Assembly (NCBI GenBank): GCA_002309395.1
Contig: DBWU01000081.1
Location: 14,265 to 32,725 of the forward strand
Direction: 5' to 3'
DNA length: 18,461 bases
Origin: Oscillospiraceae bacterium UBA1230
GTDB taxonomy: Bacteria; Bacillota; Clostridia; Oscillospirales; Oscillospiraceae
The translations under genes and the position numbers were made by a program. Under the pieces are notes generated by a model that saw only the letters and a list, made by a program, of their open reading frames with translations, was not told the DNA's origin and did no database searches. Each line of letters starts with the position of its first letter. The stretch's first letter is position 1. This document shows, piece by piece, positions 1-5,206 of this stretch.

Positions 1-212
1 TCGCCTGCCTCTCCAATATGGCTGTGGCGCCGGACGGCACGGTGGTTCCCTGCCAGAGCTGGCTGGGCGGCACGGTGCTGGGCAATCTCTGCCGCGACGG
101 TTGGGACGCCATCTGGAACGGCGAGGATTGCCGCCGTATCCGCGCCGAGAGCGCCAAAATGGAACAGCAGTGCCAACTGCGCCGTGGCAATCAGGGAGGG
201 TCGGAACAATGA
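1..212 (+). CDS. Radical SAM protein, C-terminal SPASM domain (5' end outside window)
   Basis: Only the last 69 codons are present; the frame is open from base 3 to the TGA at 210-212. The visible piece has the pattern C-x(3)-MAVAPDGTVVPC-x(5)-GG-x(3)-LGNL-x(4)-WDAIWNG...C, with a final C near QQCQLRRG. This is the usual C-terminal SPASM/twitch signature of radical SAM peptide- and protein-modifying enzymes, where the cysteines ligate auxiliary Fe-S clusters. The radical SAM core with its CxxxCxxC motif lies upstream of the window, so the enzyme class rests on this domain alone. The stop overlaps the next start (ATGA at 209-212), so the two genes are translationally coupled; the downstream Cys-rich membrane protein is the obvious candidate substrate. 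It could instead be a stand-alone SPASM protein, which I consider unlikely. Confidence 0.8.
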   Translation, partial: ACLSNMAVAPDGTVVPCQSWLGGTVLGNLCRDGWDAIWNGEDCRRIRAESAKMEQQCQLRRGNQGGSEQ

Positions 213-1339
213 AGAAGATCCGCATAGCGTTTCTGAGCGCGTTGCTCCTTTGCCTGCTGGCCGTGCCGGCGCTGGCGGTGACCGCCTATGCCGACACCGA
301 CGAGATCGTCAACTATGAAGTGGTCGTCGCGCCCCGGGCGGAGGACGGGGCCCTTGCCATGACTGTGACGCTGGATTGGAAAATGCTGGAAGCTCTGCCG
401 GACGGCGAAGAGCTGAAGGTGGGCATCCCCAACGGTTCGATCCGTAACGCCACGGCGCTGACGGAGAACATCATCCGCCTTGCCAACGACAACAGCTATA
501 TGTATATCTACCTCGACCGGGGGTATGACGCCGGCGAAACGGTGCATTTCGCCTATTCCTGGGTGCAGGAGTATATGTATACGCTGGGCGAGGACGGGTC
601 GGTCTCCTATGACTATACGCCCGGTTGGTTCGACGGCATTCGGGTCGATCGCATGACGGTAACCTGGCAGGAGACCGGCTTGCCGGACGGCGAGGTGACC
701 TATGCCGCCGATGACGGCGAGTGCTGGAGCGCGGAGGGTATGACGCTCATCGGCACAGATCTGCCCTACGGCTCCCGGGTGCATCTTTACGCCCTGTACA
801 GCACGTGGCCCGTGGAGCTGTCCGCCGGCGGTGATGCCGCGTATCTCCCGGAGGAATATGAAGGCAGTTATTCCGACGGATACGAAGACGACTTCCCCGG
901 CGGATATGAAGACGACTCGGACGACGGCTCGTTTGTCATCGGTCTGATCGTTTTCATCCTCGTCGTTTTCATCGTGATCCGGCTTCTGGTGCGGCTGGAT
1001 AGATACGCCGGCGGCTTCGGCACGCGGTACGTGTACGTGGGGCATCTGTGGTATCCCGCAGGGCCGGACGGAAGACCGAAGCCCGGCAGTGTGGGCGTGG
1101 CGCAAAAGCCGAAACCGCCCGTTAGCTCCGGCGGTTCCGGCGGTCTTGGCGGCGGCAGTCGCGGCGGCGGCTTCGGCGGCGGAGGGTTCGGCGGCGGCAG
1201 TCACTGTGCCTGTGCCAGCAGTTGCGCCTGTGCCTGCGCTTGCGCCTGTGCCGGCGGCGGACGCGCCGGATGCAGCGCCAAAAACCTCTACGGCGCCGTG
1301 CATCTGGACGACGCTCTCACGCGGCAGCTGGAGCGATAA
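209..1339 (+). CDS. Membrane-anchored protein with Gly-rich linker and Cys-Ala repeat tail
   Basis: The protein has 376 residues and no named function that I recognise. The start is the ATG at 209, overlapping the upstream stop and preceded by GGGAGGG; the same frame extends further upstream, but there it only shadows the SPASM gene. Parts in order: signal peptide 1-28 (basic start, Leu/Ala core, AYA end); a predicted extracytoplasmic domain of about 30-210; an acidic Tyr/Asp/Gly stretch 215-240 with two YEDD units; one membrane helix 242-261; a basic stop-transfer region (RLLVRLDR); a Gly/Ser-rich linker 307-331; then cysteines at 333, 335, 339, 341, 343, 345, 347 and 355, mostly as Cys-Ala dipeptides, followed by GGGRAGCSAKNLYG. 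With a cleaved signal and one helix, the tail should face the cytoplasm, where a radical SAM enzyme could reach it. From memory, similar CA-repeat/GGGRAGC tails recur in Firmicute membrane proteins. A modified or metal-binding tail is inference. Confidence 0.85.
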   Translation: MKKIRIAFLSALLLCLLAVPALAVTAYADTDEIVNYEVVVAPRAEDGALAMTVTLDWKMLEALPDGEELKVGIPNGSIRNATALTENIIRLANDNSYMYIYLDRGYDAGETVHFAYSWVQEYMYTLGEDGSVSYDYTPGWFDGIRVDRMTVTWQETGLPDGEVTYAADDGECWSAEGMTLIGTDLPYGSRVHLYALYSTWPVELSAGGDAAYLPEEYEGSYSDGYEDDFPGGYEDDSDDGSFVIGLIVFILVVFIVIRLLVRLDRYAGGFGTRYVYVGHLWYPAGPDGRPKPGSVGVAQKPKPPVSSGGSGGLGGGSRGGGFGGGGFGGGSHCACASSCACACACACAGGGRAGCSAKNLYGAVHLDDALTRQLER

Positions 1340-1348
1340 CGCAATAAT

Positions 1349-1383
1349 AAAGCGGTGCAAAGCCGGACGCTTTGCACCGCTTT
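1349..1383. terminator. Intrinsic terminator between convergent genes
   Basis: A perfect inverted repeat of 14 bases (1349-1362 with 1370-1383) has a 7-base loop and is followed by a T-rich run on the plus strand (TTTTTCGTCTTTTTT). On the minus strand the stem is followed by TTATT. It ends the plus-strand SPASM/Cys-tail operon 10 bases after its stop and probably also ends the convergent short-chain dehydrogenase transcript. Confidence 0.9.
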
Positions 1384-1393
1384 TTCGTCTTTT

Positions 1394-2128
1394 TTACAGA
1401 ATGAATCCACCGTCCACGGTCAGCACCTGCCCGGTGATGAAGTCCGCCCCGTTCCCGGCCAAAAAGCTCACCGCCCGGGCAATATCCTCCGGCGTTCCCA
1501 ACCGACCCAGCGGCGTTTGATCCGCCAACTGGGGCAGTACCTCCGGGGGCAGGGCGTCCAGCATATCGGTGCGTATCACACCCGGCGCCACGCAGTTGAC
1601 CCGGATGCCTGTGGGTGCCAGCTCCGCCGCCAGCGAACGGGTCAACCCGATGAGCGCCGCCTTGGTGGCCGAATACGTCACCTCACAGCTTGCCCCCCGC
1701 TGACCCCAGATGGAGGACACGTTCACGATACACCCCTCGTGGGCGTGAAGCATCGGCGGCAGGACCGCCTGAATGGTATGGAACGCGCCGTCCACGTTGA
1801 CGGAAAAATACCGGTGCCACAGCTCGTCCGTGACCTCCTGAAAAAGTGCCTGACCTGCCACGCCCGCGTTATTCACCAGCAGCGATACCGCACCGAAGGC
1901 GTCCTCCACCCGGCGCACCATATCGTTCACCTGCGCCCGGTCGGACACGTCCGCCTGCACCGCCATGGCGCGGCATCCGTTCTGCCGCAGTTCCTCCACC
2001 AGCGAGGCGGCGCAGTCCTGCCGCACCCGGTAATTGACGCAGACCGCCCAGCCCTCCTGCGCCAGACGGCGCGCCACGGCGCGGCCGATGCCCCGGGACG
2101 AGCCGGTGACCAGTGCTGTCTTCTCCAT
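1394..2128 (-). CDS. Short-chain dehydrogenase/reductase, FabG-like
   Basis: This 244-residue classical SDR is the usual length for 3-oxoacyl-ACP reductase (FabG) and related NAD(P)H-dependent alcohol/ketone oxidoreductases. Visible motifs are TGSSRGIG at 8-15 (cofactor binding), NNAG at 86-89, structural Asn111, Ser138/139 and YSATK with Tyr152 and Lys156 (catalytic), and the C-terminal ITGQVLTVDGG typical of FabG. The start is the ATG at 2128 because GGAGG lies 10 bases upstream; an upstream in-frame TTG (2152) would overlap that site and was not used. It stands alone, not in a fatty-acid gene cluster, so the substrate is open. The sequence immediately upstream is a mobile-element remnant, so the native promoter may have been displaced; I see no convincing promoter there. 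Confidence 0.9.
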   Translation of the reverse strand: MEKTALVTGSSRGIGRAVARRLAQEGWAVCVNYRVRQDCAASLVEELRQNGCRAMAVQADVSDRAQVNDMVRRVEDAFGAVSLLVNNAGVAGQALFQEVTDELWHRYFSVNVDGAFHTIQAVLPPMLHAHEGCIVNVSSIWGQRGASCEVTYSATKAALIGLTRSLAAELAPTGIRVNCVAPGVIRTDMLDALPPEVLPQLADQTPLGRLGTPEDIARAVSFLAGNGADFITGQVLTVDGGFIL

Positions 2129-2137
2129 TGATAGTAA

Positions 2138-2870
2138 ACCTCCATCCTTCAAAGCGATGCCGCTGTCTCAACGCTGACAGGGCAGGAATTTCCAAAGGGC
2201 GCAAGACGCCTTACGGAGCAGGTGGGTGATTTCTTCCGCTCGATCGGCAATAAAGTCTTTCGTTCTGGGCTGGGTGATGTTGTTCTCGATGAACGTGGAG
2301 TTCGGAGTGATTTGGCTCACGGGCTCGGTAGGGCAAAGGCTGTTACTTTTGCCGCAGTGCCGGACGTTATTGCAAAAGGTCGGCAGATCGACTATCAGCC
2401 GAGTTGGAAGGGTCGTACCTATGACACGTATGTATTCGCTGCGCCGGTACAGCTTGGAAGCCTTCGCTCCTACGTCGCCGCAGTTGTTCGCGCTGATAAA
2501 AATAATCGGCTTTATCTGCATGAGGTCGTAGACGAAAACGGCAACCTGATATACAAAAATGAAGCCCCTGCGACATTCCAGACCGGGGTTACCGCCAACG
2601 GCGGGATCACCGGGGCCGCAGAGACTTCAACTGATGCTACCATACCACAAGCGTCGGAAAATGTCAATAGCGGAAATGCCGGTGGAGAAATTACGCCGGA
2701 TGGTGTAAATCCAAGCGAGCTGGGCAACACCGTGGGCGCGGCGGAGCGCGGGTTCTCTACCATGCCGCAAGGTGAGGAACGCACCAGCCGCCTGGCGGAC
2801 ACCTCCATGCAATACAACCAGACGGAAGGCGACGCCACGGCGCTGACAGAAGAGGAGTATAACGACCACA
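2138..2870 (+). pseudogene. Remnant of a phage/mobile-element polyvalent protein (LPD3-like domain)
   Basis: The plus frame is open from 2138 and reads GQEFPKGARRLTEQ, then GDFFRSIGNKVF, RGVRSDLAHGLGRAKAVTFAAVPDVI, NWKGR-like SWKGRTYDTYVFAAPV, VAAVVRADKNNRLYLHEVVD and DGVNPSELGNTVGAAERGF. From memory, this matches the domain (large polyvalent protein-associated domain 3 or a BECR-type nuclease-like region) near the end of long phage head-morphogenesis, helicase or conjugative-element polyvalent proteins of Clostridia. There is no ribosome binding site or credible start, and the rest of the protein (normally many hundreds of residues) is missing. The frame runs on into sequence antisense to yabR and divIC, which I regard as a shadow. 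The right edge is uncertain, about 2850-2876. I call it an inert fragment left by an excised or degraded element. Confidence 0.7.
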
Positions 2871-2871
2871 G

Positions 2872-2893
2872 AAAAACAGCAGGCGATCTGCTG
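2872..2893 (-). terminator. Intrinsic terminator downstream of yabR
   Basis: Read on the minus strand, CAGCAG-ATCGC-CTGCTG is followed by TTTTTC: a 6-bp stem with a 5-base loop and a U-run (A-run at 2872-2876 on the plus strand). It lies 19 bases after the yabR stop and closes the yabO-to-yabR block. The mobile-element remnant abuts it on the other side. Confidence 0.7.
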
Positions 2894-2911
2894 CCACCTG
2901 CTATTTTTTAT

Positions 2912-3313
2912 TTACTTTCTTCTGCGGCCGCCGCGTTTCCCCGCCATGTGGCGGTTGAACTCCGACTGCTTGCTGTCGGAAACCGACATGAACTGCTTGA
3001 GCTTGTCCTCAAAGGACGCACTGACCGGATCGGACGGCGGCGGAGCGGGACGGACCGGCTTCTTCGGAACCGGCGCGGAAAGCGCCGCCTGCTTGATGGA
3101 CAGGTTGATCTTCCCCTCCGGCGAAATGGCAAGGACCTTCACCTGCACTTCCTGCCCCTCCCGGAGGAAATCATGGACGTCGCTGACAAAGCCGGCGGAC
3201 ACCTCGGAAATATGCACCAGCCCGGACTTGCCGCCCGGCAGCAGTACGAACGCGCCGAATTTGGTGATCCCCGTTACTTTCCCGGTGACGATCGATCCTA
3301 CGTCCCATTCCAT
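2912..3313 (-). CDS. yabR: S1 RNA-binding domain protein, YabR family
   Basis: The protein has 133 residues, close to the Bacillus YabR length. An N-terminal S1 domain spans about 3-75: VGSIVTGKVTGITKFGAFV, then GLVHISEVS, then KINLSIKQA. A Pro-rich linker (81-95) follows, then the family tail FEDKLKQFM...SEFNRHMAGKRGGRRRK, whose basic end probably contacts rRNA. The known family is a ribosome-associated, general-stress or polysome-related S1 protein. It sits 24 bases after divIC, the same order as in Bacillus (yabP-yabQ-divIC-yabR), which supports the name. A GGGAG lies about 12 bases before the ATG. The terminator at 2872-2893 follows it. Confidence 0.9.
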   Translation of the reverse strand: MEWDVGSIVTGKVTGITKFGAFVLLPGGKSGLVHISEVSAGFVSDVHDFLREGQEVQVKVLAISPEGKINLSIKQAALSAPVPKKPVRPAPPPSDPVSASFEDKLKQFMSVSDSKQSEFNRHMAGKRGGRRRK

Positions 3314-3337
3314 GCCCGATTACCGCTCCCTTTACCG

Positions 3338-3634
3338 TTAATGATTCACGTCGATGAAGATCCGCTCGCCTGCCTCCACCATGTTGAGCTGTTGGCGCGC
3401 CTTATTCTTGACAAACTCCTCGTCGTCCGCCTTTTCCAGATCGGAGCGCAGCGAATCGTTCTCCTGGCGAAGCTCCTGTACCTGAGAGGACAGCTCCCCC
3501 TCGCGCACCTGCTCACGGCGCAGTTTGCCGTATAGCTGTATCAGCTCAACGCCCAGCACGGCGATCAACACGCCCAGCACCAGAACGGTGATGAGGCTGT
3601 TCTTTTTTTTGCCCTTTTTTGCGCTCTTCGCCAC
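3338..3634 (-). CDS. divIC: Cell division septum initiator, DivIC/FtsB family
   Basis: A small bitopic membrane protein of 98 residues. It has a basic cytoplasmic start (AKSAKKGKKK), one helix at about 13-33, then an extracytoplasmic coiled coil (about 35-72, rich in Leu, Gln and Glu) and a C-terminal segment NKARQQLNMVEAGERIF typical of the DivIC/FtsB family. DivIC bridges FtsL and the FtsQ/DivIB complex in the divisome. I place the start at the GTG at 3634 because AGAGGAGG lies exactly 8 bases upstream; an earlier GTG at 3658 has no ribosome binding site. The gene begins inside the end of yabQ (89-base overlap in another frame), so its translation is probably coupled to yabQ. Confidence 0.88.
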   Translation of the reverse strand: MAKSAKKGKKKNSLITVLVLGVLIAVLGVELIQLYGKLRREQVREGELSSQVQELRQENDSLRSDLEKADDEEFVKNKARQQLNMVEAGERIFIDVNH

Positions 3635-4115
3635 GGAACCGACCTCCTCTTTCGCCACTGCGCCGATGGATGAGAAGAAACTCCCACTTATACCGTTTTA
3701 TTTTAGCGTATTTCTTCGCAAAAAGAAAGTCTTTTTTTACGCGGCGGAAAAATTTTTTTAAAAGATCCAGCGCAAAGCGAACCGGCAGGAGAAGGATCCG
3801 CACCAGCTCCCGGCACGTATCCGCCCAGAACGCCCACAGGGGCGCCAGCCAGTGCGCCGGCAGTAAAAAATAGATCCCGGCGCCGCCCAGGATACCCAGC
3901 ACCATGAAAAGCCGCAGTTCGCCGCCGCCCCAGCGCCGGGTAAAAACGCTGAGCCCTGCCAGCAGCGCCAGACCGTACAGCGCGTCCAGCGCGTGGGTCA
4001 GCGCCCGGCGGCGCAGCCGCACGGCGCGCAGCACGTCATAGACGATCGCCGCGGCAACGCCGCAGAGGGCGGACAGTCCCAGCAGCGCCAGCTGCTGTGA
4101 AACGTGGTTTTCCAT
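3546..4115 (-). CDS. yabQ: Spore cortex biosynthesis protein YabQ
   Basis: The protein has 189 residues, slightly shorter than Bacillus YabQ. The N-terminus SQQLALLGLSALCGVAAAIVYDVLRAVR is the typical YabQ opening, followed by hydrophobic helices at about 8-28, 43-59 and 66-98. The C-terminus is very basic (LKKFFRRVKKDF...KYAKIKRYK). YabQ is a membrane protein of the mother cell needed for spore cortex formation. Its start overlaps the yabP stop as TGATG (4113-4117) with no clear ribosome binding site of its own, so it depends on yabP translation. The last 30 or so residues (RRSGERGGRFRGEERKKG...) are encoded over the divIC start and look poorly constrained. Confidence 0.87.
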   Translation of the reverse strand: MENHVSQQLALLGLSALCGVAAAIVYDVLRAVRLRRRALTHALDALYGLALLAGLSVFTRRWGGGELRLFMVLGILGGAGIYFLLPAHWLAPLWAFWADTCRELVRILLLPVRFALDLLKKFFRRVKKDFLFAKKYAKIKRYKWEFLLIHRRSGERGGRFRGEERKKGQKKEQPHHRSGAGRVDRRAGR

Positions 4116-4399
4116 CAGCCGAACAGACGGGACAAAAGCGATCCGCGCTGGGACGGGCGATCCTCATAGGTCACGGCGTCGATCCGTCCGTCCACGTGGA
4201 GTTCGCCGCCGTCCAGCGTCAGCTTGCCGATATGCAGGTCCTCCCCGGCTACGATCATGGTGCCCTCGCAGGTGGTCAGCACGATACAGCTCTCGTCAAA
4301 CCGCGCCACGTCCTCTACGCCCGACACCGTGAGGCGGTTCCTGCCGTCCAGTTGTACCCGGTGGATCAGCGGCGCGGTGCTTGCAACTTCGTATGCCAT
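4115..4399 (-). CDS. yabP: Sporulation protein YabP
   Basis: A 94-residue protein of the YabP/YqfC family: HRVQLDGRNRLTVSGVEDVARFDESCIVL, then a GxMIVxGEDLHIGKLTLDGGELHVDGRID core of beta-strands, the usual form of this family. In Bacillus it is a sigma-E-dependent mother-cell protein needed for spore coat morphogenesis with SafA; that role is known for the family, not shown here. The start is the ATG at 4399, with GAGAGGAG 6-7 bases before it; a TTG at 4417 would overlap this site. The ribosome binding site lies in the 3' arm of a strong hairpin (4406-4448), suggesting translational control. It overlaps yabQ by one base. Confidence 0.9.
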   Translation of the reverse strand: MAYEVASTAPLIHRVQLDGRNRLTVSGVEDVARFDESCIVLTTCEGTMIVAGEDLHIGKLTLDGGELHVDGRIDAVTYEDRPSQRGSLLSRLFG

Positions 4400-4405
4400 A
4401 TAAAA

Positions 4406-4448
4406 GCTCCTCTCCAAGGTGTGGTTGATGACACCTTATGAGAGGAGC
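4406..4448 (-). promoter_or_regulatory. Hairpin sequestering the yabP ribosome binding site
   Basis: In the yabO-yabP gap, the minus-strand RNA folds as GCTCCTCTC (9 bp) plus AAGGTGT (7 bp), an 8-base loop, then ACACCTT and GAGAGGAGC. The two stems are perfect, separated by a small internal bulge (AT opposite G). The 3' arm contains the yabP Shine-Dalgarno GGAGAGGAG, so the structure would block initiation. The stem is followed by TTTTAT and then the ATG, so it could also act as a partial terminator after yabO. Confidence 0.65.
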
Positions 4449-4455
4449 GCTCTTT

Positions 4456-4710
4456 TTATGACAAGCTCTCGTCTACTTCCCGGTACATGGCGGCGGCTTC
4501 CGCCTTGCCGGCATTCTCCTGCACGCTGACCACCTCCACCGTCAGCGAACGCTCGCCGAAACGGATGGTGATCCGGTCGCCCTGCCGGACCTCATAGCTG
4601 GCGCGCTGCACCTTCCCGTTCACGCTGACGCGCTCTTTGTCGCACGCCTCGTTCGCCACGGTGCGGCGCTTGATAAGCCGGGAAACTTTCAAATACTTAT
4701 CCAGTCGCAT
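4456..4710 (-). CDS. rqcP: S4-domain RNA-binding protein RqcP (YabO)
   Basis: An 84-residue stand-alone S4 domain: MRLDKYLKVSRLIKRRTVANEACDKERVSVNGK is the canonical S4 start (RLDxxL...K-RR...A...G-VxVNG), then a beta-hairpin VRQGDRITIRFG. The Bacillus homologue YabO was renamed RqcP: it binds stalled 50S-peptidyl-tRNA complexes and works with RqcH in adding C-terminal alanine tails to stalled nascent chains. AAGGAGA sits about 8 bases before the ATG at 4710. It lies directly after the hup terminator, so it needs read-through from hup or a promoter I cannot see in the 20-base gap. Downstream are yabP and yabQ, the order known from Bacillus. Confidence 0.9.
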   Translation of the reverse strand: MRLDKYLKVSRLIKRRTVANEACDKERVSVNGKVQRASYEVRQGDRITIRFGERSLTVEVVSVQENAGKAEAAAMYREVDESLS

Positions 4711-4725
4711 GGTATCGTTCTCCTT

Positions 4726-4757
4726 AAAAAAGCCCCGATGCGACAGCGCATCGGGGC
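4726..4757 (-). terminator. Intrinsic terminator of hup
   Basis: A perfect 11-bp stem GCCCCGATGCG (4732-4742) with CGCATCGGGGC (4747-4757) and a 4-base loop is followed on the minus strand by TTTTTT. It begins 16 bases after the hup stop and ends just before the yabO ribosome binding site. Confidence 0.92.
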
Positions 4758-4772
4758 AGGACAGTCGCTTGT

Positions 4773-5048
4773 TTACTTGGCAACGGCGTCCTTCAGAGCC
4801 TTGCCGGCCTTGAAGACGGGAACCTTGGTAGCGGCGATCTTCACGGGCTCCTTGGTGCGGGGATTCAGACCCGTACGGGCAGCGCGCTTTTTGGTCTCGA
4901 AAGAGCCAAAGCCTACCAGCTGCACTTTGTCACCGGCGGCCAGCGCGGCGGTCACAGCGGCGATGGCGGCGGAAACAGCGGCCTCGGTGTCCTTCTTGGA
5001 CAGTCCGGCTTTCTCGGCAACAGCGGCGATCAGTTCGGTCTTGTTCAT
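4773..5048 (-). CDS. hup: DNA-binding protein HU
   Basis: A 91-residue protein of standard HU length. It starts [20 protein letters not shown], has the dimer helices 18-38, the signature [18 protein letters not shown] (46-63) with the DNA-intercalating proline 63 in the arm NPRTKEP, and ends [16 protein letters not shown] is an abundant nucleoid protein that bends DNA. AGGAGG lies 8 bases before the ATG. It has its own promoter (5149-5177) and its own strong terminator, so it is a one-gene unit placed in the yab cluster where Bacillus carries yabN (MazG family). An unusually Ala-rich helix ([17 protein letters not shown]) fits the GC-rich genome. Confidence 0.96.
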   Translation of the reverse strand: MNKTELIAAVAEKAGLSKKDTEAAVSAAIAAVTAALAAGDKVQLVGFGSFETKKRAARTGLNPRTKEPVKIAATKVPVFKAGKALKDAVAK

Positions 5049-5121
5049 GATTTTTCCTCCTAAAATATAATATCCTTGGTATCTATCCTAATGCGGATGA
5101 CCGCGTTAAGAACGGTTTTTC

Positions 5122-5137
5122 GCGCCGACCGCGGCGC
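5122..5137 (-). repeat. GC hairpin in the hup 5' leader
   Basis: On the minus strand GCGCCG-CGGT-CGGCGC forms a 6-bp all-GC stem with a tetraloop about 10 bases after the predicted transcription start. It is followed by GAAAAACC, not a U-run, so it is not a terminator. It may stabilise the 5' end of this highly expressed message. Confidence 0.5.
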
Positions 5138-5148
5138 TTTCTTCTCAA

Positions 5149-5177
5149 AATTTACCATATTTTCGCTGTAAATGCAA
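5149..5177 (-). promoter_or_regulatory. Sigma-A-type promoter for hup
   Basis: On the minus strand TTGCAT (5172-5177) is followed by 17 bases, then TAAATT (5149-5154). It lies about 100 bases before the hup ATG, in the AT-richer gap after spoVB. Confidence 0.7.
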
Positions 5178-5206
5178 GAGGTTTTGCGGAAAACTCGCAA
5201 GAAACT

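Noticed and set aside
191..1360. Long minus-strand frame opposite the Cys-tail gene
   Set aside because: Low-complexity Ala/Gly/Thr composition, no motif or ribosome binding site; a GC-rich shadow of the plus gene, which has signal peptide, helix and tail.
1089..1520. Alternative plus frame giving VPVPAVAPVPALAPVPA in place of the Cys-Ala repeat
   Set aside because: It has no start signal, is the mere +1 reading of the CA codons and runs through the terminator into the SDR antisense.
2222..3535. Plus-strand open frame of 437 codons running from the phage-like piece through yabR and into divIC
   Set aside because: Only the first part reads like a protein family. Beyond about 2870 it is antisense to yabR and divIC, which have clear family motifs and ribosome binding sites.
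5122..5137. GC hairpin considered as a terminator for spoVB
   Set aside because: It is followed by GAAAAACC on the minus strand and lies downstream of the hup promoter, so it belongs to the hup leader.
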